Part shown: piece after piece, positions 1 to 9,514 of the stretch
Layout of the letters: every line of letters starts with the position of its first letter
Position numbering within the stretch: the stretch's first letter is position 1
NCBI GenBank assembly: GCA_049325415.1
Contig: JBMOLL010000144.1
Span: 1 to 64,000 of the forward strand
Length of the DNA: 64,000 nucleotides
DNA from: JBMOLL01 sp049325415
Lineage (GTDB): Bacteria > Bacteroidota > Bacteroidia > Bacteroidales > GCA-2748055
Direction of reading: 5' to 3'
Translations under genes and position numbers: made by a program
Notes under the pieces: generated by a model
Databases searched by the model: none
Told to the model about the DNA's origin: nothing
The model's input: the letters and a program-made list of their open reading frames with translations, nothing else

Positions 1-5
1 ATTCT

Positions 6-33
6 ACATTTTGCATTCTACATTCTGCATTCC
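6..33. repeat. 14-bp simple tandem repeat, two copies
   Basis: Two adjacent 14-bp units (ACATTTTGCATTCT and a variant with two changes) lie just beyond the stop codon of the minus-strand gene that ends at 47. Read on that gene's strand the unit is AGAATGCAAAATGT, the same unit found five times at 30153-30222 after apbE, in the same orientation relative to the upstream gene. The array may continue past the left edge. Confidence 0.75.
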
Positions 34-46
34 GCATCCTCCCTCC

Positions 47-3000
47 TCACTCATTTCCCGTCACCTCCCCCTTCCATACTGGCTTCATCACCACCCCCGT
101 ATTCGATTTACCGTCGATCATGATCTCAAGGGGTTCGCCGAAACGCACATGACGCAGGAACTGATCCTCGTAAACGGCCGGCAGGGTATTCAGAAAGGCG
201 ATGTCGTAATTTCCTTCATGGATATAGGGATTGATCGTCATATAACCCACCCGGAACGATGTCAGATTCTGAAAGAAATGGGTTCCCTGGCTGGGATCGA
301 TCCGGTAATTTTCCAGTCCGGATTCAACGATCACCCGTGCTTCCGAGATCTGGGGCCATTTGACCGGGATGCCCAGCCATGGGTCGGAGGAGCCCCAGCG
401 TCCGGGACCGATCAGTACATAGTTTTCCTTCCGTGCCCTGAATCCCTGGTTCAGCAGGTCCACATTCAGGGCGATATCCTTGTTCTTCGCCGGGTCGAAC
501 ATCTCCGGCCTTACGTACACCACGTCCCGGATCCCCGTAAAATAGCCGTTCCCGAGCGCTGCCTTCGAATAGATCACCGAGGCACCGGGATCCACTCCCC
601 CGAGATCAATGGTGCTGTCCTGATCGCCCTCCACGATGGGTCGGATCTGGAGGAAGTTAAACACATAGGGGTGCCCGGGTTCCACATCGAGGTTTACGGC
701 AAACTCGATCTCAATCGGGAGGTTCATCTCTTTTTGCCCGATCTGCAGCAACTCCTGGAGGATCTCGGCGAGCGGGAACACGCCGTGCTGCAATACGCCG
801 GCAAAAGTGATCAGCTTCTTTCCCTGGTACTGGAGCCCGTCGCGGATCACGTCGGAGTGCAGGTCGTACACCGAAGCCAGGTGCTTCAGCGACTGGTCCT
901 GCTCGGCATCCTTCAGCTTGAGCTGGAAAAGGTTGATCCCGTCGTTGGTCGAGGGCACAAAACTTTCCTCATTCAGGTCGAGGGCATAGAAGGTTTTCTG
1001 CGTCTCTTTCAGCGCCATGGAGGCGTTTGAAAGCTGCAGGATCTTTTTCGGGTAACGGGGGGAGAAACGCAACGACAGCCCGCCGTCCACAATGTATTTA
1101 CCCAGCCCCAGGGCTACCTTGGCAATCCCGTCCTCGGGCTTTTCCGGTGCAATGGGGTAAAAGTTGATCGAACGTGCAACACCCGAAAAGGAAGGATAAA
1201 AACGGTTTCCGTACTGTTTCCCGCAGACTTCCTGGAGCACAATCCCCATTTTCTCTTCGTCGATCACATTGGACGTAGCTTCAATGTAGGCCTTTCCGCT
1301 TCTGAAATACACCGAGGCATAAACCGATTTGATCGCCGTGGTGAGCAGCTCCATGGTGCGTGCCGTGTTATGCGGCAGAACGGGGATCATGTAGGTGGAG
1401 TAGATCCCGGCAAATGGCTGGTAATGAGAATCCTCCAGCTTACTTGAGGAGCGTACGGCCAGGGGAGAACGTACTACAGAAATAAAGGTGTAGAGGTCCT
1501 GGTGAACCCAGCCGGGGAGCCTTGCCTCAATGAATTTCTGCAGGATCTCCTCGTCCGTCAGATCGGAAAGCCCCACCCGGTAAAGATCGTTCATCTCCAT
1601 GAACTCATCGAAGATGTCGGTGCTGAGCACCACGGTGCGCGGTACGGTGATCACCGCCCCGGGGTACTTGTTGAACAGCCTGTAGCGCTGGATCACCGTA
1701 TTGATAAAAGCAAGACCCCGTGCTTTCCCTCCGATCGAGCCTTCGCCGATCCTGGAAAAGGTCGTGTATTCATCGAACGAATGCTTGTCGAAGGAGGCAA
1801 TGATCCCCCGGCTCTTGGAGATCCTGAAGCTGGAGATGGCCTCGTAAATATAGCTCCTGACCTCGGCGAGGTTCCGGAAATCATCCCTCGAAAGATACTT
1901 GAACATCTGGGCAACAGGAAATATTGCCCTGGCATTCAGCCATTTGGAAAAATCGTTACGCTCGGCATGATAGGCAAGGACCTCATCGGGTACTTCGATG
2001 ATTTTTTGTTGCAGCGCCTGCAGGTCGGCAGCACGGCCTATCTCCCTCAGCGTTACGGGATCGCGGAAAATGAATTCACCGAAGGCAAAATTCCGGATGA
2101 TATAATTCCGCAGCTCTATGGAGAGGGTCTTGGAGTATTTGTGAATAAAACCGGCACCCAGTTCTTCGGCCACCGCGGCATTGCTGACATCCGACGACTG
2201 GAGCAGTACCGGCATGAACTGGTCCTGTGTTCGGATATGTTCAACCAGCTTGAGCCCGAGTTTTTCCTTGTTATCCCGCTTGTTGTTTTTCTTGAAACTG
2301 ATGTCGGAGATCACCCCGAGCAGGTTGTACTTGTACTTGTCGTACAGGACCATCGCCTCGTCATAAGTCTGGGCCAGCAGGATCTTCGGCCGGCCGCGCA
2401 TCCGCAGCATCTTCTGGTGTTCGTTCAGAGCCTCCCGCATAAAATCGCGCGATTGCTGAAGAACGATCCGGTACAGTTCGGGAAGGTAGGTGGAGGTATA
2501 GCGGATGGAGTCCTCCACCAGGATAATTGTCTGCACACCAACCACTTCAATGTCGTGGTCGGCATTCATCCGGTCCTCCAGCAGCTTGATGATGGCCAGC
2601 AGGAGGTCGGTGTTTCCCAGCCAGCAGAATACATAGTCGATCGCTGTCAGGTCCTCGTTCTGCAAACGGATGCTGACCTCGCGGTTGAAGTGGGTGAGCA
2701 CCACGATGGGGATCTCGGCATATTTGCGCCGGATCATCTTGGCCAGGTTGAAGGCATCGAGATCGCCGATGTTCAGCATCTCGATCACCAGGTCGATCTC
2801 CTCATGATCCAGGATGCGGAAGGCTTCAAGTGAAGAGGAAGCTTTGATGAATACAGGGGGATAACGCAGGTTCAGGGAGACATATTCGTTGAAGATCTGC
2901 TCATCGATCCTCCCGTCTTCCTCCAGCATGAAAAAGTCGTAATTACTGCTGATGATCAGAACCTTCCTGATACGCTTCTGCATCAGGAGGTTGAATTCGG

Positions 3001-3079
3001 TCATGCTGAAATCGATGGTCGGAAAATCAATTTCCCTCTTGTTCAAGTTCATCCCGTTATGATTATTCACTGCTCCCAT
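47..3079 (-). CDS. Dual-receiver / PEP-pyruvate-binding (PPDK_N) protein, short form
   Basis: A protein of about 1010 residues. Residues ~36-170 resemble a response-regulator receiver, but the phospho-acceptor position is not Asp (segment LVIEMLNIGD). Residues ~183-335 form a second receiver-like domain that keeps an acidic pair (E189-D190), a candidate phospho-Asp D259, S295/S296 and K314. From ~440 on comes an ATP-grasp domain of PEP synthase/PPDK type: GGK (K452), RSS with R543, then the LQIRP strand. The phospho-His swivel domain and the PEP-binding barrel of true PEP synthases are absent. Instead there is a ~170-residue C-terminal region with GPGRWG and GTHFFQN motifs, shared with the upstream neighbour. 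It follows that gene by 22 bp and is last in the korAB operon. The function is unknown; phospho-transfer or ligand-gated control of 2-oxoacid metabolism is inference. Start chosen at ATG 3079; ATG 3052 is an alternative. Confidence 0.85.
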   Translation of the reverse strand: MGAVNNHNGMNLNKREIDFPTIDFSMTEFNLLMQKRIRKVLIISSNYDFFMLEEDGRIDEQIFNEYVSLNLRYPPVFIKASSSLEAFRILDHEEIDLVIEMLNIGDLDAFNLAKMIRRKYAEIPIVVLTHFNREVSIRLQNEDLTAIDYVFCWLGNTDLLLAIIKLLEDRMNADHDIEVVGVQTIILVEDSIRYTSTYLPELYRIVLQQSRDFMREALNEHQKMLRMRGRPKILLAQTYDEAMVLYDKYKYNLLGVISDISFKKNNKRDNKEKLGLKLVEHIRTQDQFMPVLLQSSDVSNAAVAEELGAGFIHKYSKTLSIELRNYIIRNFAFGEFIFRDPVTLREIGRAADLQALQQKIIEVPDEVLAYHAERNDFSKWLNARAIFPVAQMFKYLSRDDFRNLAEVRSYIYEAISSFRISKSRGIIASFDKHSFDEYTTFSRIGEGSIGGKARGLAFINTVIQRYRLFNKYPGAVITVPRTVVLSTDIFDEFMEMNDLYRVGLSDLTDEEILQKFIEARLPGWVHQDLYTFISVVRSPLAVRSSSKLEDSHYQPFAGIYSTYMIPVLPHNTARTMELLTTAIKSVYASVYFRSGKAYIEATSNVIDEEKMGIVLQEVCGKQYGNRFYPSFSGVARSINFYPIAPEKPEDGIAKVALGLGKYIVDGGLSLRFSPRYPKKILQLSNASMALKETQKTFYALDLNEESFVPSTNDGINLFQLKLKDAEQDQSLKHLASVYDLHSDVIRDGLQYQGKKLITFAGVLQHGVFPLAEILQELLQIGQKEMNLPIEIEFAVNLDVEPGHPYVFNFLQIRPIVEGDQDSTIDLGGVDPGASVIYSKAALGNGYFTGIRDVVYVRPEMFDPAKNKDIALNVDLLNQGFRARKENYVLIGPGRWGSSDPWLGIPVKWPQISEARVIVESGLENYRIDPSQGTHFFQNLTSFRVGYMTINPYIHEGNYDIAFLNTLPAVYEDQFLRHVRFGEPLEIMIDGKSNTGVVMKPVWKGEVTGNE

Positions 3080-3101
3080 CAAAGATAATGATATTCCCTG
3101 T

Positions 3102-6100
3102 TCACCCTTTCCTGGTCTTCAGACAGCCTTTGGGGAGTATCCCCGAGAGCCTTTTCTTTCCGTCCATCATAATGCAGACCGGCTCGGCAAAGCGGATGTG
3201 TTTAATATAGTGCGTTTCCTCCACCACTTCCTGTTCCTCCAGGGCATCCCAGTCGATAAATGAATTGCCCGAGTCATGCTGGATGCTGAAATACCCAACA
3301 TTCATGGAAGTGACATTATGAAAGAAATGGGAGCCCAGCGAGGCGTCGAGCGGGAAATTCTCGAGGGAGGTCTCCACGATGACCCTGGCCTGGGAGATCT
3401 GCGACCAGTTGACGGGAATGCCGATAAAGGGGTCGCGCGTGCCCCAGCGTCCGGGACCGATGAGGACATAGGTCAACCCGCTGTGCAGCATTTTGTCATT
3501 CAGCGCCTCAATCTCACCGGTGATCTCTTTGGTCTTTGTTTTGTCAAACTCTGAGGTCTTCACGTAGACCACATCCCTGATGGTATCGATCACCCCGTTG
3601 CCCATGCTTTTCTCGGCATAGATCAGGAAATTTTTCCTTCCGATGCTTTCCGGATCAAAACTGTATTCCCCCGAGGTGCCCAGCATGGGTTTGATCTGCA
3701 GGAGGAAGAAAGAGGGCTTGTCGTTGTCGGCAGGATCAAGATCGACGGCATATTCGATCTCAACCGGCGAACCCAGGGCCTCCTTGCCGACATCAAGGAT
3801 CAGGTCGAGCGTTTTGGCCAGGGGCAGGTATTCATATTTCAGGATATTGGCGAAATTCAGGATCCGGGGTCCGGGCGAGCTGAGACCGGGCTCAATGCGG
3901 TCGTTCTGGGGATCGTATACCGAGGCCAGGTGGGTAAGCGTCCCATGCTTTTCCGCATCACTCAGCTGGAGGCGCCTCAGGTTGGCTTCGGAGCCCTCGT
4001 TGCAGAAATTGATGTCGGAGCTGTCCATATCGAGGGCCATGAACTCAATCTGGGAATCTTTGTAAAGGCTCAGCGGACTGATCACCTCCAGGGCAGGGTA
4101 TTTAGGAGAAAAGCGGTACGAACGCTCTCCGTTTACAACATAGTGTCCGAGGCCCAGGGCCGCAATGGCAAATCCGTCTTCCGGTTCCATGTGCGCCACG
4201 GGGTAATAATTATGCGACTGGGCAGTGCCGGAGATATGCGGGTAATAACATCCCTCGTGGAAGGTCCCTACCACTTCCTGGATCACCACGGCCATTTTTT
4301 CATCCTCCAGCTTGTAATGGATCGCCTCGAAATAGCGCCTGGAATGATTGGAGAAGATGGAGGCATACACCAGTTTGATGGCATCGCAGAGCTGCCTGAA
4401 ACGGATCTCGAATGAAGGGTGATTGTTGGGGATCAGGTAGGTGTCGAAGATCCCTGAGAACGGCTGCATCGTGGAGTCTTCCAGCAGGCTCGACGAGCGC
4501 ACGGCCAGTGGGCGGTTGAGCAGGCGAAGCATCTCCTTCAGCTTTTTCTCCAGGTTATACGACAGCTCTCCTGCAAGGAACTTTTCCCTGACCTCCTGGT
4601 AGGGGATGTCGGTGTAGACAATCTCCAGCAGGTTGTTCCGGTGCATGAACAGGTCGAACTCATCCGTACCGATAATGCTCGTCCGGGGCGTGCGTATATT
4701 GATCTCGGGGATGATCTCCGAAAAGTTCAGGTTGTAGATCAGCGTGTTGATAAAGGCACAACCACGGCCCTTACCGCCCAGCGCCCCGGTGCCCAGGCTC
4801 ACGATGTTGGATTCGTCGAGCACCGCCGCTTCTTCAAAATTGACGATCTTGCCCGTATTCGATTCGTTCCGGTATTTCTTGATCACATACTTCAGGTAGT
4901 TCCTGAATTCAAACGGTGTCTTGAAATCGGTTACCTTGACCGGGTGGATCATCTTGGCGATCTTGATCTCTCCCCGCGCCATGAGCCAGAGTGAAAAATG
5001 GTTTCTCTTGCCATGATATACCAGCGACTCAATGGGAATGGTCTCAATGTGCTTCTCAAACTCCTTCAGCGATTTGGCCTCGGCAATCTTCCTTCCGCTG
5101 GCATCCTTGTAAACAAAGTTCCCGAAGCCGAGGTGGTGGGAGATGAATCCCCGGATATCCTGAAGCAGGGTCTCGGAGTTTTTATTGATAAAGGTGGATT
5201 TCAGCTCATAGGCAAAACGCGAATTCTGCACATCCGACGACTGGATGATCGTCGGCAGCCCCTTCACGATCTCCCTCACCTGCCTGACGAGGCTGTACCC
5301 TGCCTGCTCATCCATCACCCCGTCTTTCTTGAATTTCACGTCGGAGATCAGGCACAGCAGGTTCTCCTTGTATTTCTCAACGATACCGATGGCCTCCTCG
5401 TAGGTACCCGCCAGCAGGATCTTGGGCCGCGCACGAAGCCGCAATACTTTGAAAAGTTCGTCGGTCGACACATCCTCGATGATCCGCTTGGTCTGCTCCA
5501 TCACGCTGCCATAGAGCAGGGGAAGGTAACGGGAATAATAGATCTCCGAATCCTCCACGAGCAGGATGACCTTTACAAGACCGATCTGCGTGTCGTTCTC
5601 CACGTTCACCCTGTCTTCCAGGTGCTTCACCATGGCAAAGAAAATGTTGGAATCCCCGTTCCAGACGAAAAGGCGGTCGAGAAAAGCCAGGTCGGGATTA
5701 TCCTCCTTGAAGGACGATACTTCGCGGTCGTTGTTCAGCAGAACATAAATGGGGATGTAGGGAAAATCCTCCTTCACCTTTCTTGCCACCCTGATCGGGG
5801 TCACCTTGTCGTTGCCGACCATCAGGATCACGATGTCGAAGTGCCGCGTGTTGAGCTGATCCATGGCCTCCTCAAAATTGCTCACCCCGGTGACACGGGG
5901 CATCGATGTGAGGTTCAGCTGGTGGTACTCGCCCAGGATATGTTCGGAGAAGCGCCCTTCCTTTTCGATCGAAAATGCGTCGTACAGGGTGGCAACAAGT
6001 AGGATTTCCTTTACCTTGTAAGGCATCAGGTCATGGAAGATGTCCCGGTTGGCGTTCTGCTTGTTGAGGAATTTCTGAAGCAGTTTACGCGAGTTGATGT

Positions 6101-6590
6101 CGCGGGGTTTCTGAAACTGGCTGATCACAGAGCGGATCTCATCCTCTTCCTGGCTCTTCTTCAGGATCCTCTTGGCTTCCATATTGTTCAGGAAGCTGGA
6201 AATGATCAGCGACAGGTTTTCGAGCAGGTGGCGTTCCTCCTTGAGGAAGGGGCCTTCATCACAATCGGGGAACTGCTTGAGATAGAAGATCTCAATTTCA
6301 CCTTCCCGGTTATCAATGGTTCGGAATTTCTGAGTCTGGCGCCAGTTGCTTTCACGAAAGCCCGGACTGAAATATTCTTTCCCCTCGAACCAGATCCGGG
6401 CAACGGTCATTTCGGGATACTGCCAGGCCATGGGAAGGATCATCGCCACCTGGCTCAAGGTATCATCGACCGAGCGGTTTTCCTTGATAATCTGGGTCGT
6501 CTGGTTGATGCAGGTCAGCTCTTTCAGACGCTCTTTCCGCTCGGCAATAAGCCGTTGAATGTCCTCCTCGGAGGAGGGAAACTGGTTCAT
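3102..6590 (-). CDS. GAF / dual-receiver / PPDK_N protein, long form
   Basis: A 1162-residue paralogue of the next gene downstream with an added N-terminal GAF-like sensor domain (residues ~20-140). A degenerate receiver follows (~193-325, no Asp at the acceptor position), then a receiver-like domain that keeps D417, S451/S452 and K470, then the PEP-synthase-type ATP-grasp domain (GGK with K607; RSS; LQIKP, where the usual Arg of LQxRP is Lys). The C-terminal region again carries GPGRWGTRDP and GSHFFHN motifs and lacks the His swivel and PEP barrel. Its ATG lies immediately after the korB stop codon with no intervening base, so translational coupling to KorAB is likely. Probably cytoplasmic. 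It may sense a small ligand or redox state and act on pyruvate/PEP or 2-oxoacid flux, but no described activity can be assigned from sequence. Confidence 0.87.
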   Translation of the reverse strand: MNQFPSSEEDIQRLIAERKERLKELTCINQTTQIIKENRSVDDTLSQVAMILPMAWQYPEMTVARIWFEGKEYFSPGFRESNWRQTQKFRTIDNREGEIEIFYLKQFPDCDEGPFLKEERHLLENLSLIISSFLNNMEAKRILKKSQEEDEIRSVISQFQKPRDINSRKLLQKFLNKQNANRDIFHDLMPYKVKEILLVATLYDAFSIEKEGRFSEHILGEYHQLNLTSMPRVTGVSNFEEAMDQLNTRHFDIVILMVGNDKVTPIRVARKVKEDFPYIPIYVLLNNDREVSSFKEDNPDLAFLDRLFVWNGDSNIFFAMVKHLEDRVNVENDTQIGLVKVILLVEDSEIYYSRYLPLLYGSVMEQTKRIIEDVSTDELFKVLRLRARPKILLAGTYEEAIGIVEKYKENLLCLISDVKFKKDGVMDEQAGYSLVRQVREIVKGLPTIIQSSDVQNSRFAYELKSTFINKNSETLLQDIRGFISHHLGFGNFVYKDASGRKIAEAKSLKEFEKHIETIPIESLVYHGKRNHFSLWLMARGEIKIAKMIHPVKVTDFKTPFEFRNYLKYVIKKYRNESNTGKIVNFEEAAVLDESNIVSLGTGALGGKGRGCAFINTLIYNLNFSEIIPEINIRTPRTSIIGTDEFDLFMHRNNLLEIVYTDIPYQEVREKFLAGELSYNLEKKLKEMLRLLNRPLAVRSSSLLEDSTMQPFSGIFDTYLIPNNHPSFEIRFRQLCDAIKLVYASIFSNHSRRYFEAIHYKLEDEKMAVVIQEVVGTFHEGCYYPHISGTAQSHNYYPVAHMEPEDGFAIAALGLGHYVVNGERSYRFSPKYPALEVISPLSLYKDSQIEFMALDMDSSDINFCNEGSEANLRRLQLSDAEKHGTLTHLASVYDPQNDRIEPGLSSPGPRILNFANILKYEYLPLAKTLDLILDVGKEALGSPVEIEYAVDLDPADNDKPSFFLLQIKPMLGTSGEYSFDPESIGRKNFLIYAEKSMGNGVIDTIRDVVYVKTSEFDKTKTKEITGEIEALNDKMLHSGLTYVLIGPGRWGTRDPFIGIPVNWSQISQARVIVETSLENFPLDASLGSHFFHNVTSMNVGYFSIQHDSGNSFIDWDALEEQEVVEETHYIKHIRFAEPVCIMMDGKKRLSGILPKGCLKTRKG

Positions 6591-7625
6591 CTATTCATTG
6601 ATCTCAAATACGTTTCCGCTGCGCATCAGCTCATCCATATTTTTGTAACTGCTCTTCTCCCGGGCGGTTTTCACCTGGTCGTAAAGCAGCCGTTCATACG
6701 ACGGCATCTCCACGGAGCGGATGACTCCCATAGCCACCGGATATTCGGGCAACGACATCCTGACGAGCATGTAATGGGTGGTATCATCGGGATCGTAGGC
6801 ATTGTGGACCAGGAGATCATCTTCCGTGATCCCGTTCTCCCCGATGGTAACCACTTCGAGGCGGTTGCAGCGCAGGCGCAGACCCTTATCCCTGTTTTTA
6901 CCGAAGATCATGGGCTGTCCGTGCTTCAGGTAGATCTGATTATCGTCGCGGACATCCTTGCCGGTTATTTCGTTATGCACCTGGTTGGCAAAAATGATAC
7001 AGTTCTGCAACACTTCCACAACACTGGTTCCCTGGTGCTTTGATGCTTCGAGGAAGACTTCCCTCATCATCTTCGGGTCGGTGTCGACCACGCGGGCATA
7101 AAAAGTACCCTGCGCGCCCATGGTCAGCTCGCCCGGCTTGAAGGGATTCTCAATGGTTCCCTCCGGGGAGGTTTTGGTAATACTCCCTTTCGGCGTGGTG
7201 GGAGAGTACTGTCCCTTGGTAAGTCCGTAGATCTTGTTGTTGAAGAGGAGCAGGTTTACATCGATATTCCGGCGGATGATGTGGATGAAATGGTTTCCGC
7301 CGATGGCCATCGAGTCGCCGTCACCAGTGACGATCCATACGCTCAGATCGGGATTGCCCACCTTAATGCCCGAGGCAATTGCCGAAGCCCTGCCATGAAG
7401 ACTGTGGAACCCATAGGTATTGATATAATAGGGGAAGCGGGAGGAACATCCGATACCGGATACAAAAACAATCTTTTCCTTTTCAACACCCGTCTCCGGC
7501 AACACATTCATAACGGTACTCAGTACGGCATGCGAGCCGCAGCCGGCACACCATTTCACATCACCGCCCAGTTTGAAATCCTCTTTCGTGACTATCGAAA
7601 CTTCTTGAAATTCTTCGTTCATCAT
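6591..7625 (-). CDS. korB: 2-oxoglutarate/2-oxoacid:ferredoxin oxidoreductase, beta subunit
   Basis: The 344-residue thiamine-pyrophosphate subunit of a 2-oxoacid:ferredoxin oxidoreductase, which decarboxylates 2-oxoglutarate (or a related 2-oxoacid) to the acyl-CoA while reducing ferredoxin in the cytoplasm. The TPP/Mg site is GDGDSMAIGGNH (101-112), followed by NNKIYGLTKGQ. Four cysteines expected to bind the 4Fe-4S cluster are visible: C26 and C29 in WCAGCGSH, C60 in GIGCSS, and C209. It lies 41 bp downstream of korA, and its stop abuts the next ATG. The start is ATG 7625 or the adjacent ATG 7622. Exact substrate preference (2-oxoglutarate versus other 2-oxoacids) cannot be fixed from sequence alone. 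Confidence 0.95.
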   Translation of the reverse strand: MMNEEFQEVSIVTKEDFKLGGDVKWCAGCGSHAVLSTVMNVLPETGVEKEKIVFVSGIGCSSRFPYYINTYGFHSLHGRASAIASGIKVGNPDLSVWIVTGDGDSMAIGGNHFIHIIRRNIDVNLLLFNNKIYGLTKGQYSPTTPKGSITKTSPEGTIENPFKPGELTMGAQGTFYARVVDTDPKMMREVFLEASKHQGTSVVEVLQNCIIFANQVHNEITGKDVRDDNQIYLKHGQPMIFGKNRDKGLRLRCNRLEVVTIGENGITEDDLLVHNAYDPDDTTHYMLVRMSLPEYPVAMGVIRSVEMPSYERLLYDQVKTAREKSSYKNMDELMRSGNVFEINE

Positions 7626-7666
7626 TTCCTGTTTTAATCGTAGTGATCAGCAGATACTAACTTTCA

Positions 7667-9514
7667 TTATTTACCAGACAGAATCTCATTGAACTTATTC
7701 TTCAGTTCGGAGATAAACATTGGCAATCCCTGTATTTTGTTGTATTGCATATAGTTATACATGGGATACTCAGATCTCAGGTAGCTGGCAAACTGACCGA
7801 GGTTCAGCTCGCAGACAATGATCTTTTTGAACTTCGAAAACACTTCCCCGGTATTTTTCGGGAGAGGTTTGATGTAGTTGAACTGCGCCAGGCTGACGCT
7901 TTTCCCTTCATCCTGCAGGTCTTTTACCGCGCTCACCAGGGCGCCAAATGTACCGCCCCAGCCAACAACCAGCAGATCACCCGACTCTTCTCCGATAACT
8001 TCCAGTTCCGGGATGAAATCGGCGACGCGCTGAACCTTGGCTTCCCTGTTTTTCACCATGATTTCGTGGTTGATCGGGTCATGCGATACTTCGCCGGTAA
8101 TATCGGCTTTCTCCAGCCCGCCCACGCGGTGCCGCAGCCCTTTCTGGCCGGGGATGGCCCAGAGACGGTTCAGTTTTTCGCTTTCCCGCTTATAGGGATA
8201 GTATTCAGGATCGTTGTCTCTGGCTTTCGGGACATGGATTTCGGGAAGGTCTTTCATCCAGGGGATGTTCCAGAGCTCCGATCCGTTGGCAAGGTAGCCG
8301 TCGGTAAGAAGGATAACCGGCGTCATATGTTCAACGGCCAGTTTGGCGGCTTCAAAGGCATAGTTAAAGCAGTTGGCGGGGGAGGATGCCGCGATGACAA
8401 TACAGGGCGACTCTCCGTTCCTGCCGTACAGGGCCTGCATGAGGTCCGACTGTTCCGTTTTGGTGGGCAGACCGGTTGACGGACCGCCGCGCTGCACGTC
8501 GACAATGACGATCGGCAGTTCGGTGATCACGGCCAGTCCGATCGCCTCACCCTTGAGGGCCAGTCCGGGACCCGAGGTGGAGGTAACGGCCAGGCGACCG
8601 GTAAAAGAGGCGCCGATGGCCGAGCAGATCCCGGCAATCTCATCTTCGGCCTGGAAGGTCACCGCACGTAAAGCTTTCCTTTTTGAGAGTTCCTGAAGGA
8701 TCTCGGAAGCCGGGGTGATGGGGTAGGAGCCAAGGAACAATTCAAGACTGGCTTTTTCGGCTGCGGCCATTAGCCCCCAGGCTGTAGCCTGGTTCCCGGT
8801 GATATTTCTGAAGAGACCTTTTTTATTTTTTACGGGGCTCACCTGGAAGGTGGTCGACAGAGCCTCGATGGTTTCGGCATAGTTGTAACCGGCATGCAGA
8901 ACCGCAACGTTGGCTTTGATAAGATCGGGTTTGCCTTTGAACCGTTCCGTGAGGAAATCTTCCCCGATTTTCAGATCGCGGTTAAAGAGCCAGTACAGCA
9001 GCCCCGATACAAACTGGTTTTTCGTTTTGTCGGCGGTTTTGGCATCAATCCCGAATACCAGAACCGTATCCCTGGTGAGGCTGGAGATCGGTGCCTTCAC
9101 CACGTTGAAACCGTCGAGTGACCCGTCATTCAGCGGATCTTCTTCATAACCGGCTTTTTTATAGTGCTTGTTGTCGAAATTGTCGATGTCGATGATAATG
9201 GTTGCCCCCGGCTTCACCCATTTCATATTGGCTTTTAATGCTGCCGGGTTCATGGCTACCAGCACATCGGCCAGGTCGCCCGGGGTGGTTACCTGTTTTT
9301 CCCCGATATGCACCTGGAAGCCGGAAACACCGGCCACAGTGCCCTGCGGGGCCCGGATCTCGGAAGGATAGTCGGGAAAGGTCGACAGATCGTTCCCGAT
9401 AAAAGCTGAAGTGTCTGAAAACTGCGTTCCGGTTAACTGCATTCCGTCGCCGGAGTCGCCGGCAAACTTCACAACCACCTCCTCTAACTCAATGACTCTT
9501 GGTTTTTTTGACAT
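7667..9514 (-). CDS. korA: 2-oxoglutarate/2-oxoacid:ferredoxin oxidoreductase, fused gamma-alpha subunit
   Basis: A 615-residue partner of KorB. The N-terminal ~200 residues are the gamma (CoA-side) domain, recognised by FAGDSGDGMQLTG and SEIRAPQGTVAGVSGFQVHI. Residues ~235-615 are the alpha domain with the YPITPASEI, FQAEDEIAGICSAIGAS and TSTSGPGLALKGEAIG motifs typical of KorA/PorA proteins. The gamma-alpha fusion is the usual Bacteroidota form. It is the first gene of a four-gene minus-strand operon (korA, korB, two PPDK_N/receiver proteins). The fused subunit lacks an 8Fe ferredoxin (delta) domain, so an external ferredoxin must accept the electrons. Confidence 0.95.
   Translation of the reverse strand: MSKKPRVIELEEVVVKFAGDSGDGMQLTGTQFSDTSAFIGNDLSTFPDYPSEIRAPQGTVAGVSGFQVHIGEKQVTTPGDLADVLVAMNPAALKANMKWVKPGATIIIDIDNFDNKHYKKAGYEEDPLNDGSLDGFNVVKAPISSLTRDTVLVFGIDAKTADKTKNQFVSGLLYWLFNRDLKIGEDFLTERFKGKPDLIKANVAVLHAGYNYAETIEALSTTFQVSPVKNKKGLFRNITGNQATAWGLMAAAEKASLELFLGSYPITPASEILQELSKRKALRAVTFQAEDEIAGICSAIGASFTGRLAVTSTSGPGLALKGEAIGLAVITELPIVIVDVQRGGPSTGLPTKTEQSDLMQALYGRNGESPCIVIAASSPANCFNYAFEAAKLAVEHMTPVILLTDGYLANGSELWNIPWMKDLPEIHVPKARDNDPEYYPYKRESEKLNRLWAIPGQKGLRHRVGGLEKADITGEVSHDPINHEIMVKNREAKVQRVADFIPELEVIGEESGDLLVVGWGGTFGALVSAVKDLQDEGKSVSLAQFNYIKPLPKNTGEVFSKFKKIIVCELNLGQFASYLRSEYPMYNYMQYNKIQGLPMFISELKNKFNEILSGK

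Noticed and set aside
11..1030. Long open frame on the plus strand, antisense to the PPDK_N protein
   Set aside because: It mirrors a strongly supported minus-strand gene and has no family motifs; GC-rich coding sequence often leaves the complementary frame open. The same applies to 1502-2833, 33773-35179 and 49320-50468.
47..6590. Two phosphoenolpyruvate synthases
   Set aside because: Only the nucleotide-binding domain is shared; the phospho-His swivel and PEP-binding barrel needed for that reaction are missing.
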